The notes beneath the pieces were generated by a model. That model worked only from the letters and a program-made list of their open reading frames with translations, was not told where the DNA came from and ran no database searches. Position numbers and translations under genes: made by a program. Positions 34,308 to 43,317 of a stretch of 64,000 bases of DNA are shown one piece after another (within the stretch, counting starts at the first letter, position 1; each line of letters opens with the position of its first letter). Source of the stretch: Lachnospiraceae bacterium (GTDB lineage Bacteria > Bacillota > Clostridia > Lachnospirales > Lachnospiraceae); the NCBI GenBank assembly GCA_017938315.1, contig JAGBBV010000022.1, forward strand, positions 1 to 64,000, read 5' to 3'.

Positions 34308-35906
34308 ATGGCAGATAGAGTAAAAGAAATTTTAAACAAAATATTGGAATGGTGGAATAAATTTTCCGCAAAGCAAAAAACCTTTATTGTTGCGGCGGCA
34401 GCAGGGGTCATTGTTGCCTTTGCAATACTGATTACAGTGCTTACACAGCCCCAGTATGTGCTTCTTTTAGACTGTGAAACAACGAAAGAGGCATCAGAGG
34501 TGGTTGATTTGCTGGAAGAACAGGGACTGGATTATCAGGTCTCTGACGATGGCAGAAGGATAGACATTAATAAAAAGCATCAGTCCGACGCCAGCCTCCT
34601 TTTAGGGGCAAATGATATTCAGGCAGCTACATATACCATTGATAATGTTACTGATGGCGGATTTACCACCACAGAATCAGATAAACAGAAGCGTTATGAG
34701 TTATACATGGAGACAAGACTTGCAGAAGATATGATTTCCATGTTTACGGCTGTAAAAAGAGCTATGGTAGATATTTCCATACCGGAGAATGATGGTACCC
34801 TGATTGCATCCGAAAAAGAGGCTTCAGCCTGGATTACCTTGGAACTGGAGGGGGAATTTACAACAGATAATGCTGCGTTCCTTGCAAAGGCAGTAGCAAA
34901 ATCTTTGGGAAATGAAACGGAAGAAGAGATTGTTATTCTGGATACAGACGGCAATATGCTTTTTTCCGGTGATGACAGTTATTCTGCTACGGGAACGGCA
35001 AGCTCCCAGCTTGGTGTAAAGAAGCAGTGGGAAGCACAGATTAAAAATGAAATCAGACAAGTGCTTTTGGGTACGAATGAATTTGATAAAGTAGAAGTAG
35101 CAAGTAATTTGGATATCAGTTTTTCTTCCAGTAAAGTTACTGACCATGAATACTATGTGCCGGACGGAAATACCCAAGGATACAAGAGCTCAGACAGAAC
35201 CTATACATCCGAATCTACCAATGGTGGCGGAGGAGTTCCGGGCACGGATTCTAATGGTGACGTAGAGTATATGTATCAGGATAGTTCTGAAAGTATGACG
35301 ACTGTGGAAGAGACAGAAAATCATTACCTGCCCAGTGAAAGAATTACAGAAAGTAATAATTTACCGGGAGCAATAAACTATGAGTCCTCTTCCATTGCAA
35401 TTACAGCTATCAGTTACAATATTATCAGGGAAGAAGATGTGGAAGCTCAGGGACTTTTGGATGGAATCACATGGGAAGAATACAAACTTGCCAATGCAGA
35501 GGGATCCAGGATGGATGTGGGCGATGAAATGTATGAAATCGTGGCAAAAGCGACAGGATTCCCGAAAGAAAATATTGCTTTTGCAGTCCGTACGGAAAAT
35601 GTCTTCTTTGACGAGGAAGGTCTTGCAGTGGATGCATCCGATATCATTCAGATTGTACTGATTGTGATTATTTTGGCATTGCTTGCATTTGTAGTACTTC
35701 GAAGTATGCGTACAGATGCGGAAGCAGAGCAGCCGGAAGAGTTGTCAGTGGAAACATTGTTACAGTCCCAGCCTGAAACGGAGCTAGAGGATATCGGAAC
35801 AGAACAGATTTCCGAGACCAGAAAATTAATAGAAAAATTTATCGACGAGAATCCGGAAGCAGCAGCAAGCTTGCTTCGCAATTGGCTTAATCAGGATTGG
35901 GGATAA
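34308..35906 (+). CDS. fliF: Flagellar MS-ring protein FliF
   Basis: A 532-residue membrane ring protein. TM1 (about 24-44, FIVAAAAGVIVAFAILITVL) and TM2 (about 445-465, IIQIVLIVIILALLAFVVL) flank a periplasm-side region with ring-building motifs (ALLLGANDI-like SLLLGANDIQAATY, EDMISMFTAVKRAMVDISIPEN). The C-terminal tail (ISETRKLIEKFIDENPEAAASLLRNWL, core ENPEAAASLLRNWL) binds FliG. The Ser/Gly-rich middle region is loop-like. It is the base on which the export gate and rotor assemble. Confidence 0.95.
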   Translation: MADRVKEILNKILEWWNKFSAKQKTFIVAAAAGVIVAFAILITVLTQPQYVLLLDCETTKEASEVVDLLEEQGLDYQVSDDGRRIDINKKHQSDASLLLGANDIQAATYTIDNVTDGGFTTTESDKQKRYELYMETRLAEDMISMFTAVKRAMVDISIPENDGTLIASEKEASAWITLELEGEFTTDNAAFLAKAVAKSLGNETEEEIVILDTDGNMLFSGDDSYSATGTASSQLGVKKQWEAQIKNEIRQVLLGTNEFDKVEVASNLDISFSSSKVTDHEYYVPDGNTQGYKSSDRTYTSESTNGGGGVPGTDSNGDVEYMYQDSSESMTTVEETENHYLPSERITESNNLPGAINYESSSIAITAISYNIIREEDVEAQGLLDGITWEEYKLANAEGSRMDVGDEMYEIVAKATGFPKENIAFAVRTENVFFDEEGLAVDASDIIQIVLIVIILALLAFVVLRSMRTDAEAEQPEELSVETLLQSQPETELEDIGTEQISETRKLIEKFIDENPEAAASLLRNWLNQDWG

Positions 35907-35927
35907 AAATTTTAGGAGGAATAAGGC

Positions 35928-36944
35928 ATGGCCAGATTTGCGGAAGAGAAGGTTTCAGGTCTTCAAAAGGCAGCAATCTTACTGATTGTACTTGGACCTG
36001 AAAAGTCGGCTACCCTTTTTAAACACTTAAAAGAAGAAGAAATAGAAGAACTGACGCTGGAGATTGCAAATACCAGAAGCGTAACTCCGCAGATTAAAGA
36101 AGCGGTTATTGATGAGTTTTATGAAGTGTGCCTTGCACAACAGTATATCGCAGAAGGCGGTATCGGTTATGCGAAGGAACTTTTGGAAAAGGCTCTGGGC
36201 GAAGAAAAGGCAATGGATGTTATTGGCAAATTGACGGCATCCTTACAGGTGAAACCGTTTGAATTTGTGCGTAAGACAGATGCCAGCCAGCTTCTTAACT
36301 TTATACAGGATGAGCATCCTCAGACAATTGCCCTTATTTTATCCTATTTGCCCGCAGGGCAGGCGGCGAGCATTATTTCTGCACTTGCACCTGACAGACA
36401 GGCAGATGTTGCAAAACGTATTGCGGTGATGGACAGAACCAGTCCGGATGTAGTAAAGGAAGTGGAGAAGGTGTTAGAATCAAAACTTGCATCTTTGGTA
36501 AACCAAGATTATACCATTATCGGTGGTGTAGATGCGGTAGTAGACATTTTGAATACAGTAGACCGTGGCACAGAAAAACACATTATGGAAACTTTGGAAA
36601 TCGAAGAACCGGAACTTGCAGACGAAATCAGAAAGAAAATGTTCGTTTTCGAAGATATTCTGTTGCTTGAGGATCGTGCTATTCAGAGAGTTCTCAGAGA
36701 TGTTGATAATAATGACTTAGCACTGGCCCTTAAAGGTGCTAATGAACAGGTACAGGGCGCTATTTTCAACAACCTTTCCAAGCGTCTTGCTGTTATGATC
36801 AAGGAAGATATGGAGTTCATGGGTCCTGTACGTATGAAGGATGTAGAGGAAGCACAGCAGAAGATTGTAAATATTATCAGAAAGCTGGAAGATTCTGCAG
36901 AAATCGTTATTTCCAGAGGCGGAGGTGACGAGATCGTTGTATAG
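35928..36944 (+). CDS. fliG: Flagellar motor switch protein FliG
   Basis: A 338-residue rotor protein that contacts MotA. Seen: GLQKAAILLIVLGPEKSA at the N terminus, EHPQTIALILSYLP with the EHPQ motif in the middle domain, and a C-terminal domain with FVFEDILLLEDRAIQRVLRDVD, whose charged residues interact with the stator. Length matches the family (about 338 in Bacillus). AGGAGGA precedes the ATG. The fliH start lies within its last codons. Confidence 0.97.
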   Translation: MARFAEEKVSGLQKAAILLIVLGPEKSATLFKHLKEEEIEELTLEIANTRSVTPQIKEAVIDEFYEVCLAQQYIAEGGIGYAKELLEKALGEEKAMDVIGKLTASLQVKPFEFVRKTDASQLLNFIQDEHPQTIALILSYLPAGQAASIISALAPDRQADVAKRIAVMDRTSPDVVKEVEKVLESKLASLVNQDYTIIGGVDAVVDILNTVDRGTEKHIMETLEIEEPELADEIRKKMFVFEDILLLEDRAIQRVLRDVDNNDLALALKGANEQVQGAIFNNLSKRLAVMIKEDMEFMGPVRMKDVEEAQQKIVNIIRKLEDSAEIVISRGGGDEIVV

Positions 36945-37791
36945 AAATTTGTATAAATCCGGATGGGTGGTTTTGAATTCGGATGACGCCCGTGTGATTG
37001 ATAATAATGCCCTGGTAGAAGAAAAGATGAATGCTTCATCCAGGGCAGCAGTGCAATCTGAAATGCCGATTGAGCCTGCTGCAGACGAAGACGGCTTTAA
37101 GAGCGGTTTGGAGGCAGAGTCTATTGATGCGTTATTTGCGTCGGAAGATTCCGGGTTTTTAAAGAATGAAGAACTGGAAAAAGAAAAAGAGGAACTGCTA
37201 CTAGAGATTGAGGCTGCAAAAGCAGAACTTTCAGAACTCCGTATGCAGGCAGACGGTATGCTTGAGGAAGCGAAAGCAGAGATTGGCAATATGCAGATGA
37301 AAGCCTATGAAGAAGCCAAAAACCAAGGATACCAGGAGGGCGAACGTCTGGGAAGACTTGAGTCAGATGCAGCCAAAAAGGAATATGAAGATAAGAAAAA
37401 AGAACTAGTGACCTATTATGAAAAAAAGGTAAAAGAATTGGAACCGGAGTTCATAGAGACCCTGACAGGAATCTATGAACATATTTTTAAAGTGGACTTG
37501 TCATCCTATAAGGAATTAATATTTCACTTGTTTGAAAATGCAATCCAGAAAACGGACGGAAGTAGCAGTTTACTTTTGCATGTTTCAAAAGCAGATTATG
37601 AAGGTGTTGCAGAAAAGAAAGAGTATCTGAAATCCCAGGTGGGGAATGCTTCTGTTGAGGTGATTGAAGATATAACGTTATCGGAACTACAGTGCTATAT
37701 AGAAACAGATAACGGAATATATGATTGCGGATTGGACACGCAACTAGAGGAACTGGCAAGAAAACTGAAACTTTTATCCTACGAGAGATAA
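36937..37791 (+). CDS. fliH: Flagellar assembly protein FliH
   Basis: A 284-residue stator-like regulator of the export ATPase FliI. It has a short N terminus (YRNLYKSGWVVL), a long glutamate- and lysine-rich coiled coil (about 65-170, with alanine/glycine-spaced repeats typical of FliH) and a C-terminal V-ATPase E-like domain (ENAIQKTDGSSSLLLHVSKADYEGV). The start is probably TTG at 36937, since GGAGGTGA lies eight bases before it; a GTG at 36925 is the alternative. It overlaps fliG by eight bases, which implies translational coupling. Confidence 0.85.
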   Translation: MYRNLYKSGWVVLNSDDARVIDNNALVEEKMNASSRAAVQSEMPIEPAADEDGFKSGLEAESIDALFASEDSGFLKNEELEKEKEELLLEIEAAKAELSELRMQADGMLEEAKAEIGNMQMKAYEEAKNQGYQEGERLGRLESDAAKKEYEDKKKELVTYYEKKVKELEPEFIETLTGIYEHIFKVDLSSYKELIFHLFENAIQKTDGSSSLLLHVSKADYEGVAEKKEYLKSQVGNASVEVIEDITLSELQCYIETDNGIYDCGLDTQLEELARKLKLLSYER

Positions 37792-37808
37792 ATGCCGGGA
37801 GGTTTTTT

Positions 37809-39134
37809 TTGGAAACAGGGAAAATAAACTTGGATAAATATTCAAGTGTTGTTAATGAACATTTTTTTAAAATTAAAGGAAAAGTAGTGAACGCTGTTGG
37901 CCTTACCATTGAATCAAAGGGACCACAGGCCAAACTTGGAGATATTTGTCATATCTATTCGGGGTTAAAGAATGCAGACGGTAAGAGTGCCTTAGCAGAA
38001 GTGGTTGGTTTTAAGGAAGGCAAGGTACTTTTGATGCCTTATGAAAATGTGGAAGGAATCGGGCCAGGGTGTAGCGTTGAGAATACAGGAGCTCCTTTAA
38101 AAGTTCATGTGAATGACGGACTTTTGGGTAAGCTGGTTGACGGACTTGGAAGACTTGAAGATGGAATGATTCCGGAGGGAATAGAATATTCGGTGGAAGC
38201 CAGTCCGCCGGATCCTATGTCACGAAAGATTATTGACGAAGTGTTACCTCTGGGGGTTAAGGCGGTAGATGGACTGATTACTATTGGGAAAGGTCAAAGA
38301 ATCGGTATTTTTGCGGGCTCCGGTGTGGGAAAATCTACACTTATGGGCATGTTTGCAAGAAATACAAAGGCGGATATTAACGTGATTGCGCTGATAGGTG
38401 AACGAGGCAGGGAAGTGCGCGAATTCGTAGAGCGGGACTTGGGCGAAGAAGGAATGAAGCGTTCCATTGTGGTGGTGGCGACATCTGACAGACCTGCTCT
38501 CGAAAGAAAGAAAGCTGCCCAGACTGCTACGGCCATTGCAGAGTATTTTAGGGATCAAGGGAAAGATGTGCTTCTGATGATGGATTCCCTGACACGTTTT
38601 TCTATGGCACAAAGAGAGATTGGACTTGCCAGTGGAGAACCGCCGGTATCCAGAGGATATCCACCCAGCGTGTATTCGGAAATGCCGAAGCTGTTAGAGC
38701 GTGCCGGAAGGTCGGATAAAGGGTCTATCACGGGACTGTATACAGTGCTTGTGGATGGCGATGATTTTAACGAACCTATTACGGACACAGCCAGAAGTAT
38801 TTTAGATGGACATATTATGCTAAACCGTAAACTTGGGCATAAGAATCATTACCCTGCCATTGATGTGCTTCAAAGTATTTCGAGATGTATGAGTCAGATT
38901 GCACAGAGGGAACATAAAATACTTGCCGGAAAGCTGAAGAATGTGCTTGCCACCTATAGCGAGGCCGAAGACTTGATTAATATCGGTGCATATAAAGCGG
39001 GAAGTAATCCGGAAATTGATTATGCCATTGAGAAAATCCAGGCGGTTAATCAATTTCTGCGTCAGGATGTATATGATAAATTTACCTTTGAAGAAACGGT
39101 AGATATGATGAGGGCATTGTTTGAAACGGCATAA
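37809..39134 (+). CDS. fliI: Flagellum-specific ATP synthase FliI
   Basis: A 441-residue export ATPase related to F1-beta. Walker A is GIFAGSGVGKSTLMGM, followed by ALIGERGREVREFVE, a Walker B in VLLMMDSLTRFSMAQRE and the SVYSEMPKLLERAGR segment. The start is TTG at 37809 with GGGAGG six bases upstream, giving near-normal length; an upstream ATG at 37725 lies in fliH. It forms a complex with FliH and FliJ that drives substrate delivery to the export gate. Confidence 0.95.
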   Translation: METGKINLDKYSSVVNEHFFKIKGKVVNAVGLTIESKGPQAKLGDICHIYSGLKNADGKSALAEVVGFKEGKVLLMPYENVEGIGPGCSVENTGAPLKVHVNDGLLGKLVDGLGRLEDGMIPEGIEYSVEASPPDPMSRKIIDEVLPLGVKAVDGLITIGKGQRIGIFAGSGVGKSTLMGMFARNTKADINVIALIGERGREVREFVERDLGEEGMKRSIVVVATSDRPALERKKAAQTATAIAEYFRDQGKDVLLMMDSLTRFSMAQREIGLASGEPPVSRGYPPSVYSEMPKLLERAGRSDKGSITGLYTVLVDGDDFNEPITDTARSILDGHIMLNRKLGHKNHYPAIDVLQSISRCMSQIAQREHKILAGKLKNVLATYSEAEDLINIGAYKAGSNPEIDYAIEKIQAVNQFLRQDVYDKFTFEETVDMMRALFETA

Positions 39135-39151
39135 GGTGAGAGGAAACAAAA

Positions 39152-39613
39152 ATGGCTAAATTTGTTTACCGTATGCAGAGTATTCTGGAAATAAAAGAAA
39201 AACTGGAAGAGCAGGCAAGGCTGGCTTTTGCCCAGGCAAATAAAAGACTGGCAGATGAAGAAGAAAAACTGCAAAAATTGCAGGAGCGGAAAGTCTTTTA
39301 CGAAGAGCAGGGAAGGGCACTGCAGGAAGATAATTTAAGTGTCATGGAGATTATGGAAAACCGTGATGCTATAGCTATGATGAGGGATTATATATTAATT
39401 CAACAGGACGAAGTGGCTAAGGCTGAGCAGTTTGTGGAAGAGATGCGGCAAAAATTAGCAGAGGCCAGAATGGAAAGTAAAATGCATAATAAGTTAAAGG
39501 AAAAGGCATTTGAAAATTTTCTGGCAGAGGAAAAAGCGGCAGAATCAAAGGAAGTAGACGAACTTACAAGTTATGTTTACGGACAGAGGGATAGTGAGCA
39601 AGAAGTAAGATAA
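39152..39613 (+). CDS. fliJ: Flagellar export chaperone/coupling protein FliJ
   Basis: A 153-residue, almost entirely coiled-coil protein (KFVYRMQSILEIKEKLEEQARLAFAQA start, core MQSILEIKEKLEEQARLAF). FliJ proteins are recognised by this N terminus, their length near 147 and their place after fliI. It links the ATPase ring to FlhA. Sequence conservation is low in this family, so the call leans on context. Confidence 0.88.
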   Translation: MAKFVYRMQSILEIKEKLEEQARLAFAQANKRLADEEEKLQKLQERKVFYEEQGRALQEDNLSVMEIMENRDAIAMMRDYILIQQDEVAKAEQFVEEMRQKLAEARMESKMHNKLKEKAFENFLAEEKAAESKEVDELTSYVYGQRDSEQEVR

Positions 39614-39632
39614 GTGAAGTGGAGATGCAGTT

Positions 39633-40517
39633 ATGCCAATTGGTGATGGAATGAGCCCGGATGAGGTAAAACTTCAAAAGAAAATGTTGAAAGAAGAAAA
39701 GAAGCGTCTGCAGGCAGAGAGAAAAGAACAGAAAAAAACTGCCAAGTTAAGAGCCAAGGAATTGGCAGGACGTGAAGCGGAACTTCTTGATGAGGATGAG
39801 GAAGGCGGAAACGGTTCTGTTTTTGCAGTTACTTTTGTAATTGTTTTAATATGGGTAGCTATTTTGTGCTTGATTATAAAACTTGATTTTGGCGGGTTTG
39901 GAAGCAGTGTTCTTACACCCATATTAAAAGATGTGCCTGTGGTCAACAAAATCCTTCCCGGTAATACAGATGTGGTGGTAGAAGAAACGGAAATGGAAAG
40001 CTACGGAGGCTATGACAATCTGCGGGATGCAGTAGATTATATTAAAGAGTTGGAACTGGAACTTGAACGCGCTCAATCTGCCGGGACAGCCAGTTCGGAA
40101 GAAGTGGATAAACTAAAGGCTGAAGTGGAACGCCTAAAAACTTTTGAAGACAGCCAGGTGGAATTCCAACGTATTAAAACGGAATTTTATGAGGAGGTTG
40201 TCTATGCCCAAAACGGACCGGGAATCGAAGAATATAGAAAATATTTTGAAGAAATGGACCCGGCTACAGCGGAGTATTTATATAAACAGGTGGTCCAGGA
40301 AATAGAAGAAAGTGATGATATCAAAGATTTCGCAAAAGCGTATTCAGCGATGAAACCAAAAGCTGCAGCGGCTATTTTTGAAGAGATGACAGATAATCTG
40401 GAATTAGCGGCAAGGATTCTTGGTGTTATGGAAGCGGAGGACAGAGGTAAAATTTTAGGAGCAATGGATCCGGAAATTGCATCAAAATTGACAAAAATAA
40501 TGGATCCTGAATCTTAA
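39633..40517 (+). CDS. MotE-like flagellar protein (MgtE N-domain-like; YlxF homologue)
   Basis: A 294-residue protein with a basic coiled-coil N terminus (about 10-55), one membrane segment (about 68-87, VFAVTFVIVLIWVAILCLII), a coiled coil (about 130-170) and a C-terminal helical repeat domain (about 205-290) resembling the cytoplasmic N-domain of MgtE: MDPATAEYLYKQV, MKPKAAAAIFEEM, LGAMDPEIASKL. It holds the position of ylxF between fliJ and fliK in Bacillus; such proteins are annotated MotE and may stabilise stators or chaperone motility proteins. The MgtE-like repeats do not imply magnesium transport. Confidence 0.8.
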   Translation: MPIGDGMSPDEVKLQKKMLKEEKKRLQAERKEQKKTAKLRAKELAGREAELLDEDEEGGNGSVFAVTFVIVLIWVAILCLIIKLDFGGFGSSVLTPILKDVPVVNKILPGNTDVVVEETEMESYGGYDNLRDAVDYIKELELELERAQSAGTASSEEVDKLKAEVERLKTFEDSQVEFQRIKTEFYEEVVYAQNGPGIEEYRKYFEEMDPATAEYLYKQVVQEIEESDDIKDFAKAYSAMKPKAAAAIFEEMTDNLELAARILGVMEAEDRGKILGAMDPEIASKLTKIMDPES

Positions 40518-40541
40518 GAAAATTACTTCTTTTGCCGATAT
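40515..40541 (+). promoter_or_regulatory. Possible SigD (FliA) promoter before fliK
   Basis: TAAG (40515-40518), 15 bp, GCCGATAT (40534-40541) matches the SigD consensus TAAA N15 GCCGATAA at 10 of 12 positions with exact spacing. It starts at the stop codon of the motE-like gene in one of the longest gaps of the operon (82 bp). Confidence 0.55.
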
Positions 40542-40599
40542 AAATGGTGTACCTTGAAAAAGAGTCCTGATGGGACTTATAAAGTTAGGAGGAATGTGA

Positions 40600-42006
40600 A
40601 TGACAAGCGCACCTGTAAAGGATGTGGGATCTCTTCTGAATTTTGTCGGAAACAGAGTCCCGCAAACGAAAAACATGGGAGCAGCAGAAAGTTTTGGAGA
40701 TGTCATGAGCAAAGCGTCCGGTAATCAGCCTGATTTTGCTGATATAAAGAAGCCGGATACAGTAAAGGCACAAGATGTTCGCAAACCCGATGCAGATTCT
40801 TCTTATGCAAGCGAAAAGGTTTCAAATGCACAAAGCAGTGCAAAAGAGTCAAAGCCTGTGAAGGCAGATGAAAGTGCTACAGATGCAGCTAATGAAGCCG
40901 GCAAAGAGATGGTGAAAGAAGTCGCTGATAAGCTTGGCGTAAGCGAGGAAGAAGTAGTGCAGGTTATGGAACAGATGGGATTGGGAATGACAGACCTTTT
41001 AAATGCTGACAACTTGGCGAAACTGGTACTTACCCTTTCCGGTGAAGAAAGTTCCCTTGCACTACTCACAAATGAAGGTTTGTATGGCATTGTGCAGGAA
41101 CTGTTACAGAACCTTGAGTCGGTTAAGGAACAGTTGTCAAATGATTTGCAAATGACAAATGAAGAACTTACCCAAATGTTGGAAGACGTGAAAGCTGCAA
41201 AATTAGCATCAAATGAAGAAACACAGAAGATGCTGAATACCGGAAATCTCACAGAAGAGGTTTTGGAAGAAGATACTCCCGCTAAGATTACTGTTACGGT
41301 GGAACAAACTACAGAAAGCGTAGAGTTTGTGACAGACGAAAATGGTAATGTAAAGCAGGTGGAAAGTGTTGTTTCCAAAGAGGATGCATTTACTCAAAAT
41401 GGCAAAGAAGAAAACAGCAATCAGGAAAATCAGGCAGGTAAAGATACTTTTGCGGGAAACAATCTGATGCAGGAAAATCTTTTGCTAAACAAAGTGCAAA
41501 CTGTAGAAACAACTTTTGAACAGAGCGCACTACATATGTCGGAGCAGACAAATGAGATTATGGATCAGATTTTGGACTATATGAAAATCCAATTAAAGCC
41601 CGATATGGATCAACTTACAATGCAGTTACATCCTGAAAGTCTCGGAACACTGCATATCCAGATTACTTCCAAAGGCGGAGAAGTGACAGCCCAGTTTAAC
41701 GTTCAGAACGAAATCGTTAAGGCGATTATAGAAAGCCAGATTGTAGAACTGAAAGAGAGTTTGAAAGAACAGGGGATTAAAGTAGAAGCGGTAGAAGTTG
41801 CCGTGGAAAGTCATGAATTTGAAAGTAATTTATGGCAGGGACAGGAAAGAGATGAAAATGCAACCTATCAGAGAAGCAAAAGAACTCCAAGAAGAATTAA
41901 CATCAACGATTTGATGAATGGATTTGAAGAGGAAGCCTCAGAAGAAGAGGTGCTTGCTGCTAAGATGATGGAAGCAAACGGTAATACCGTTGATTACACC
42001 GCATAA
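40600..42006 (+). CDS. fliK: Flagellar hook-length control protein FliK
   Basis: A 468-residue exported ruler protein. The long, low-complexity N-terminal part is rich in Asp, Glu, Asn, Ser and Thr, as usual. The conserved C-terminal domain (about 320-400) has MDQLTMQLHPESLGTLHIQI and EIVKAIIESQIVELKESLKEQGI with the LxPexLGxl pattern of FliK. TAGGAGGA lies before the ATG. It measures hook length and switches export specificity through FlhB. Confidence 0.88.
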   Translation: MTSAPVKDVGSLLNFVGNRVPQTKNMGAAESFGDVMSKASGNQPDFADIKKPDTVKAQDVRKPDADSSYASEKVSNAQSSAKESKPVKADESATDAANEAGKEMVKEVADKLGVSEEEVVQVMEQMGLGMTDLLNADNLAKLVLTLSGEESSLALLTNEGLYGIVQELLQNLESVKEQLSNDLQMTNEELTQMLEDVKAAKLASNEETQKMLNTGNLTEEVLEEDTPAKITVTVEQTTESVEFVTDENGNVKQVESVVSKEDAFTQNGKEENSNQENQAGKDTFAGNNLMQENLLLNKVQTVETTFEQSALHMSEQTNEIMDQILDYMKIQLKPDMDQLTMQLHPESLGTLHIQITSKGGEVTAQFNVQNEIVKAIIESQIVELKESLKEQGIKVEAVEVAVESHEFESNLWQGQERDENATYQRSKRTPRRININDLMNGFEEEASEEEVLAAKMMEANGNTVDYTA

Positions 42007-42040
42007 AAAGAAAAGTATTTTGGATACGGAAAGGAGCAAC

Positions 42041-42808
42041 ATGTCAGTAGGAGCAATTATTAAAGACGGCGTGGTACAGGAGACCGCATCCCAGTCCTCT
42101 GTGCAGAAGGCAGCAGAAGGCAGCAACGGAATGGATAAAGATGCATTTTTACAACTTCTGGTTGCGCAAATGAAATATCAGGATCCGCTTGAGCCTACTT
42201 CCAATACGGAGTACATTTCACAGTATGCGACTTTCTCACAGGTTGAACAGATGCAGAACATGGCAGCCACTATGGAACTTACGAGAGCATCTTCCATGGT
42301 AGGTAAACTGGTAACTGTAGAAAGCACAAACAATGTCGGTGAAACCAAAGAAGTGGAAGGCGTGGTTGAATATGTTTCCTATGAAAATAACAAAGCATAT
42401 GTAGCCATAGAAGGTACACTCTATTCCGCAGATGATGTGGTGGCGATACTGGATGAAACATACTACACAGCGTTTGAACTTGCAAAAGCGTTTGAAGAAG
42501 CACTTGGAAAACTTCCCATGCTAAATGAACTTTCATTAGAGCACAAAGATGCAGTGACTGGTCTGCAAGAGGGCTTTAATAATATGACAGCATATCAGCA
42601 ATCATTTATTCCGGAAGAATATGTAGACGTACTTCAGGAATACGTAAAGAGAATGGCAGTACTTGTAGAAGAGGCTGAAGAAAGCAAAGCAGAGGAAGTG
42701 GAAGACACCCCAAACGCAGAAGGTGCTGAGAAAGTTGCTGAAGTAGAAGAAGTAACAGAGGAAGGCACAGAAGAAGGTGCAAAGGAAGACACTGTAGCAG
42801 ATGCATAA
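42041..42808 (+). CDS. flgD: Flagellar hook assembly scaffold FlgD
   Basis: A 255-residue hook cap protein. The N-terminal signature MDKDAFLQLLVAQMKYQDPLEP and NTEYISQYATFSQVEQMQNM is diagnostic. The middle (LVGKLVTVES-like SMVGKLVTVEST) forms the cap domain. The C terminus is an unusual acidic tail: about 20 of the last 46 residues are Asp or Glu. The ATG at 42041 with AAGGAG upstream is chosen over an ATG at 41990 inside fliK. The fliK-flgD-flgE order is standard. Confidence 0.92.
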   Translation: MSVGAIIKDGVVQETASQSSVQKAAEGSNGMDKDAFLQLLVAQMKYQDPLEPTSNTEYISQYATFSQVEQMQNMAATMELTRASSMVGKLVTVESTNNVGETKEVEGVVEYVSYENNKAYVAIEGTLYSADDVVAILDETYYTAFELAKAFEEALGKLPMLNELSLEHKDAVTGLQEGFNNMTAYQQSFIPEEYVDVLQEYVKRMAVLVEEAEESKAEEVEDTPNAEGAEKVAEVEEVTEEGTEEGAKEDTVADA

Positions 42809-42843
42809 AGGTATGCAGGTGGCTATGCGGAAAGGAGAAGAAC

Positions 42844-43236
42844 ATGGAAGTTCAAAAAAATGGATTCCTTTCAATTAAGCAGCTGCAGGATCAGTACTTA
42901 AATCAAAACAAGACTCCGGTTAAAAATGTTACCGAGGAAGGGTTATCTTTCCGGGAAGTCTTACAGAAACAAAGCGTAGGCAGTGAAGTAAAATTTTCAA
43001 AGCATGCCGCAGGAAGACTTTCTGACAGGAACATTGAATTAACTAAGGGGCAGATGGAACGATTAAATGAAGGTGCTGCAAGAGCAGGACAAAAAGGAAT
43101 CAGAGAATCCCTGGTAATCGTTGACGGATTGGCATTTATCGTAAATATTCCCAACAATACGGTAGTAACAGCCATGAATCAGACAGATGCCACGGAAAAT
43201 GTATTTACAAACATTGACGGAGCCGTAATTATGTAG
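42844..43236 (+). CDS. Flagellar operon protein of the TIGR02530/flg_new type
   Basis: A 130-residue protein recurrent between flgD and flgE in Gram-positive flagellar operons. The conserved part is VKFSKHAAGRLSDRNIELT, followed by AARAGQKGIRESLVIVDGLAFIVNIPNNTVVTAM (core SLVIVDGLAFIVNIPN) and an ending FTNIDGAVIM. It has no signal peptide or membrane segment. Its biochemical role is not established; the location suggests hook assembly. GAAAGGAG precedes the ATG. Confidence 0.82.
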   Translation: MEVQKNGFLSIKQLQDQYLNQNKTPVKNVTEEGLSFREVLQKQSVGSEVKFSKHAAGRLSDRNIELTKGQMERLNEGAARAGQKGIRESLVIVDGLAFIVNIPNNTVVTAMNQTDATENVFTNIDGAVIM

Positions 43237-43317
43237 CCGGACCTTACGGAGGCTATACACCTTCCCGAACGACAGACGGAAGGATGCGGTAATAAACCAT
43301 AAGGAGGTCAATTCATT

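Noticed and set aside
36717-37289. Serine-rich minus-strand frame across fliG and fliH
   Set aside because: Low-complexity Ser/Ala/Phe runs are the reverse reading of Glu/Lys/Ala codons in the fliH coiled coil, so this is a shadow.
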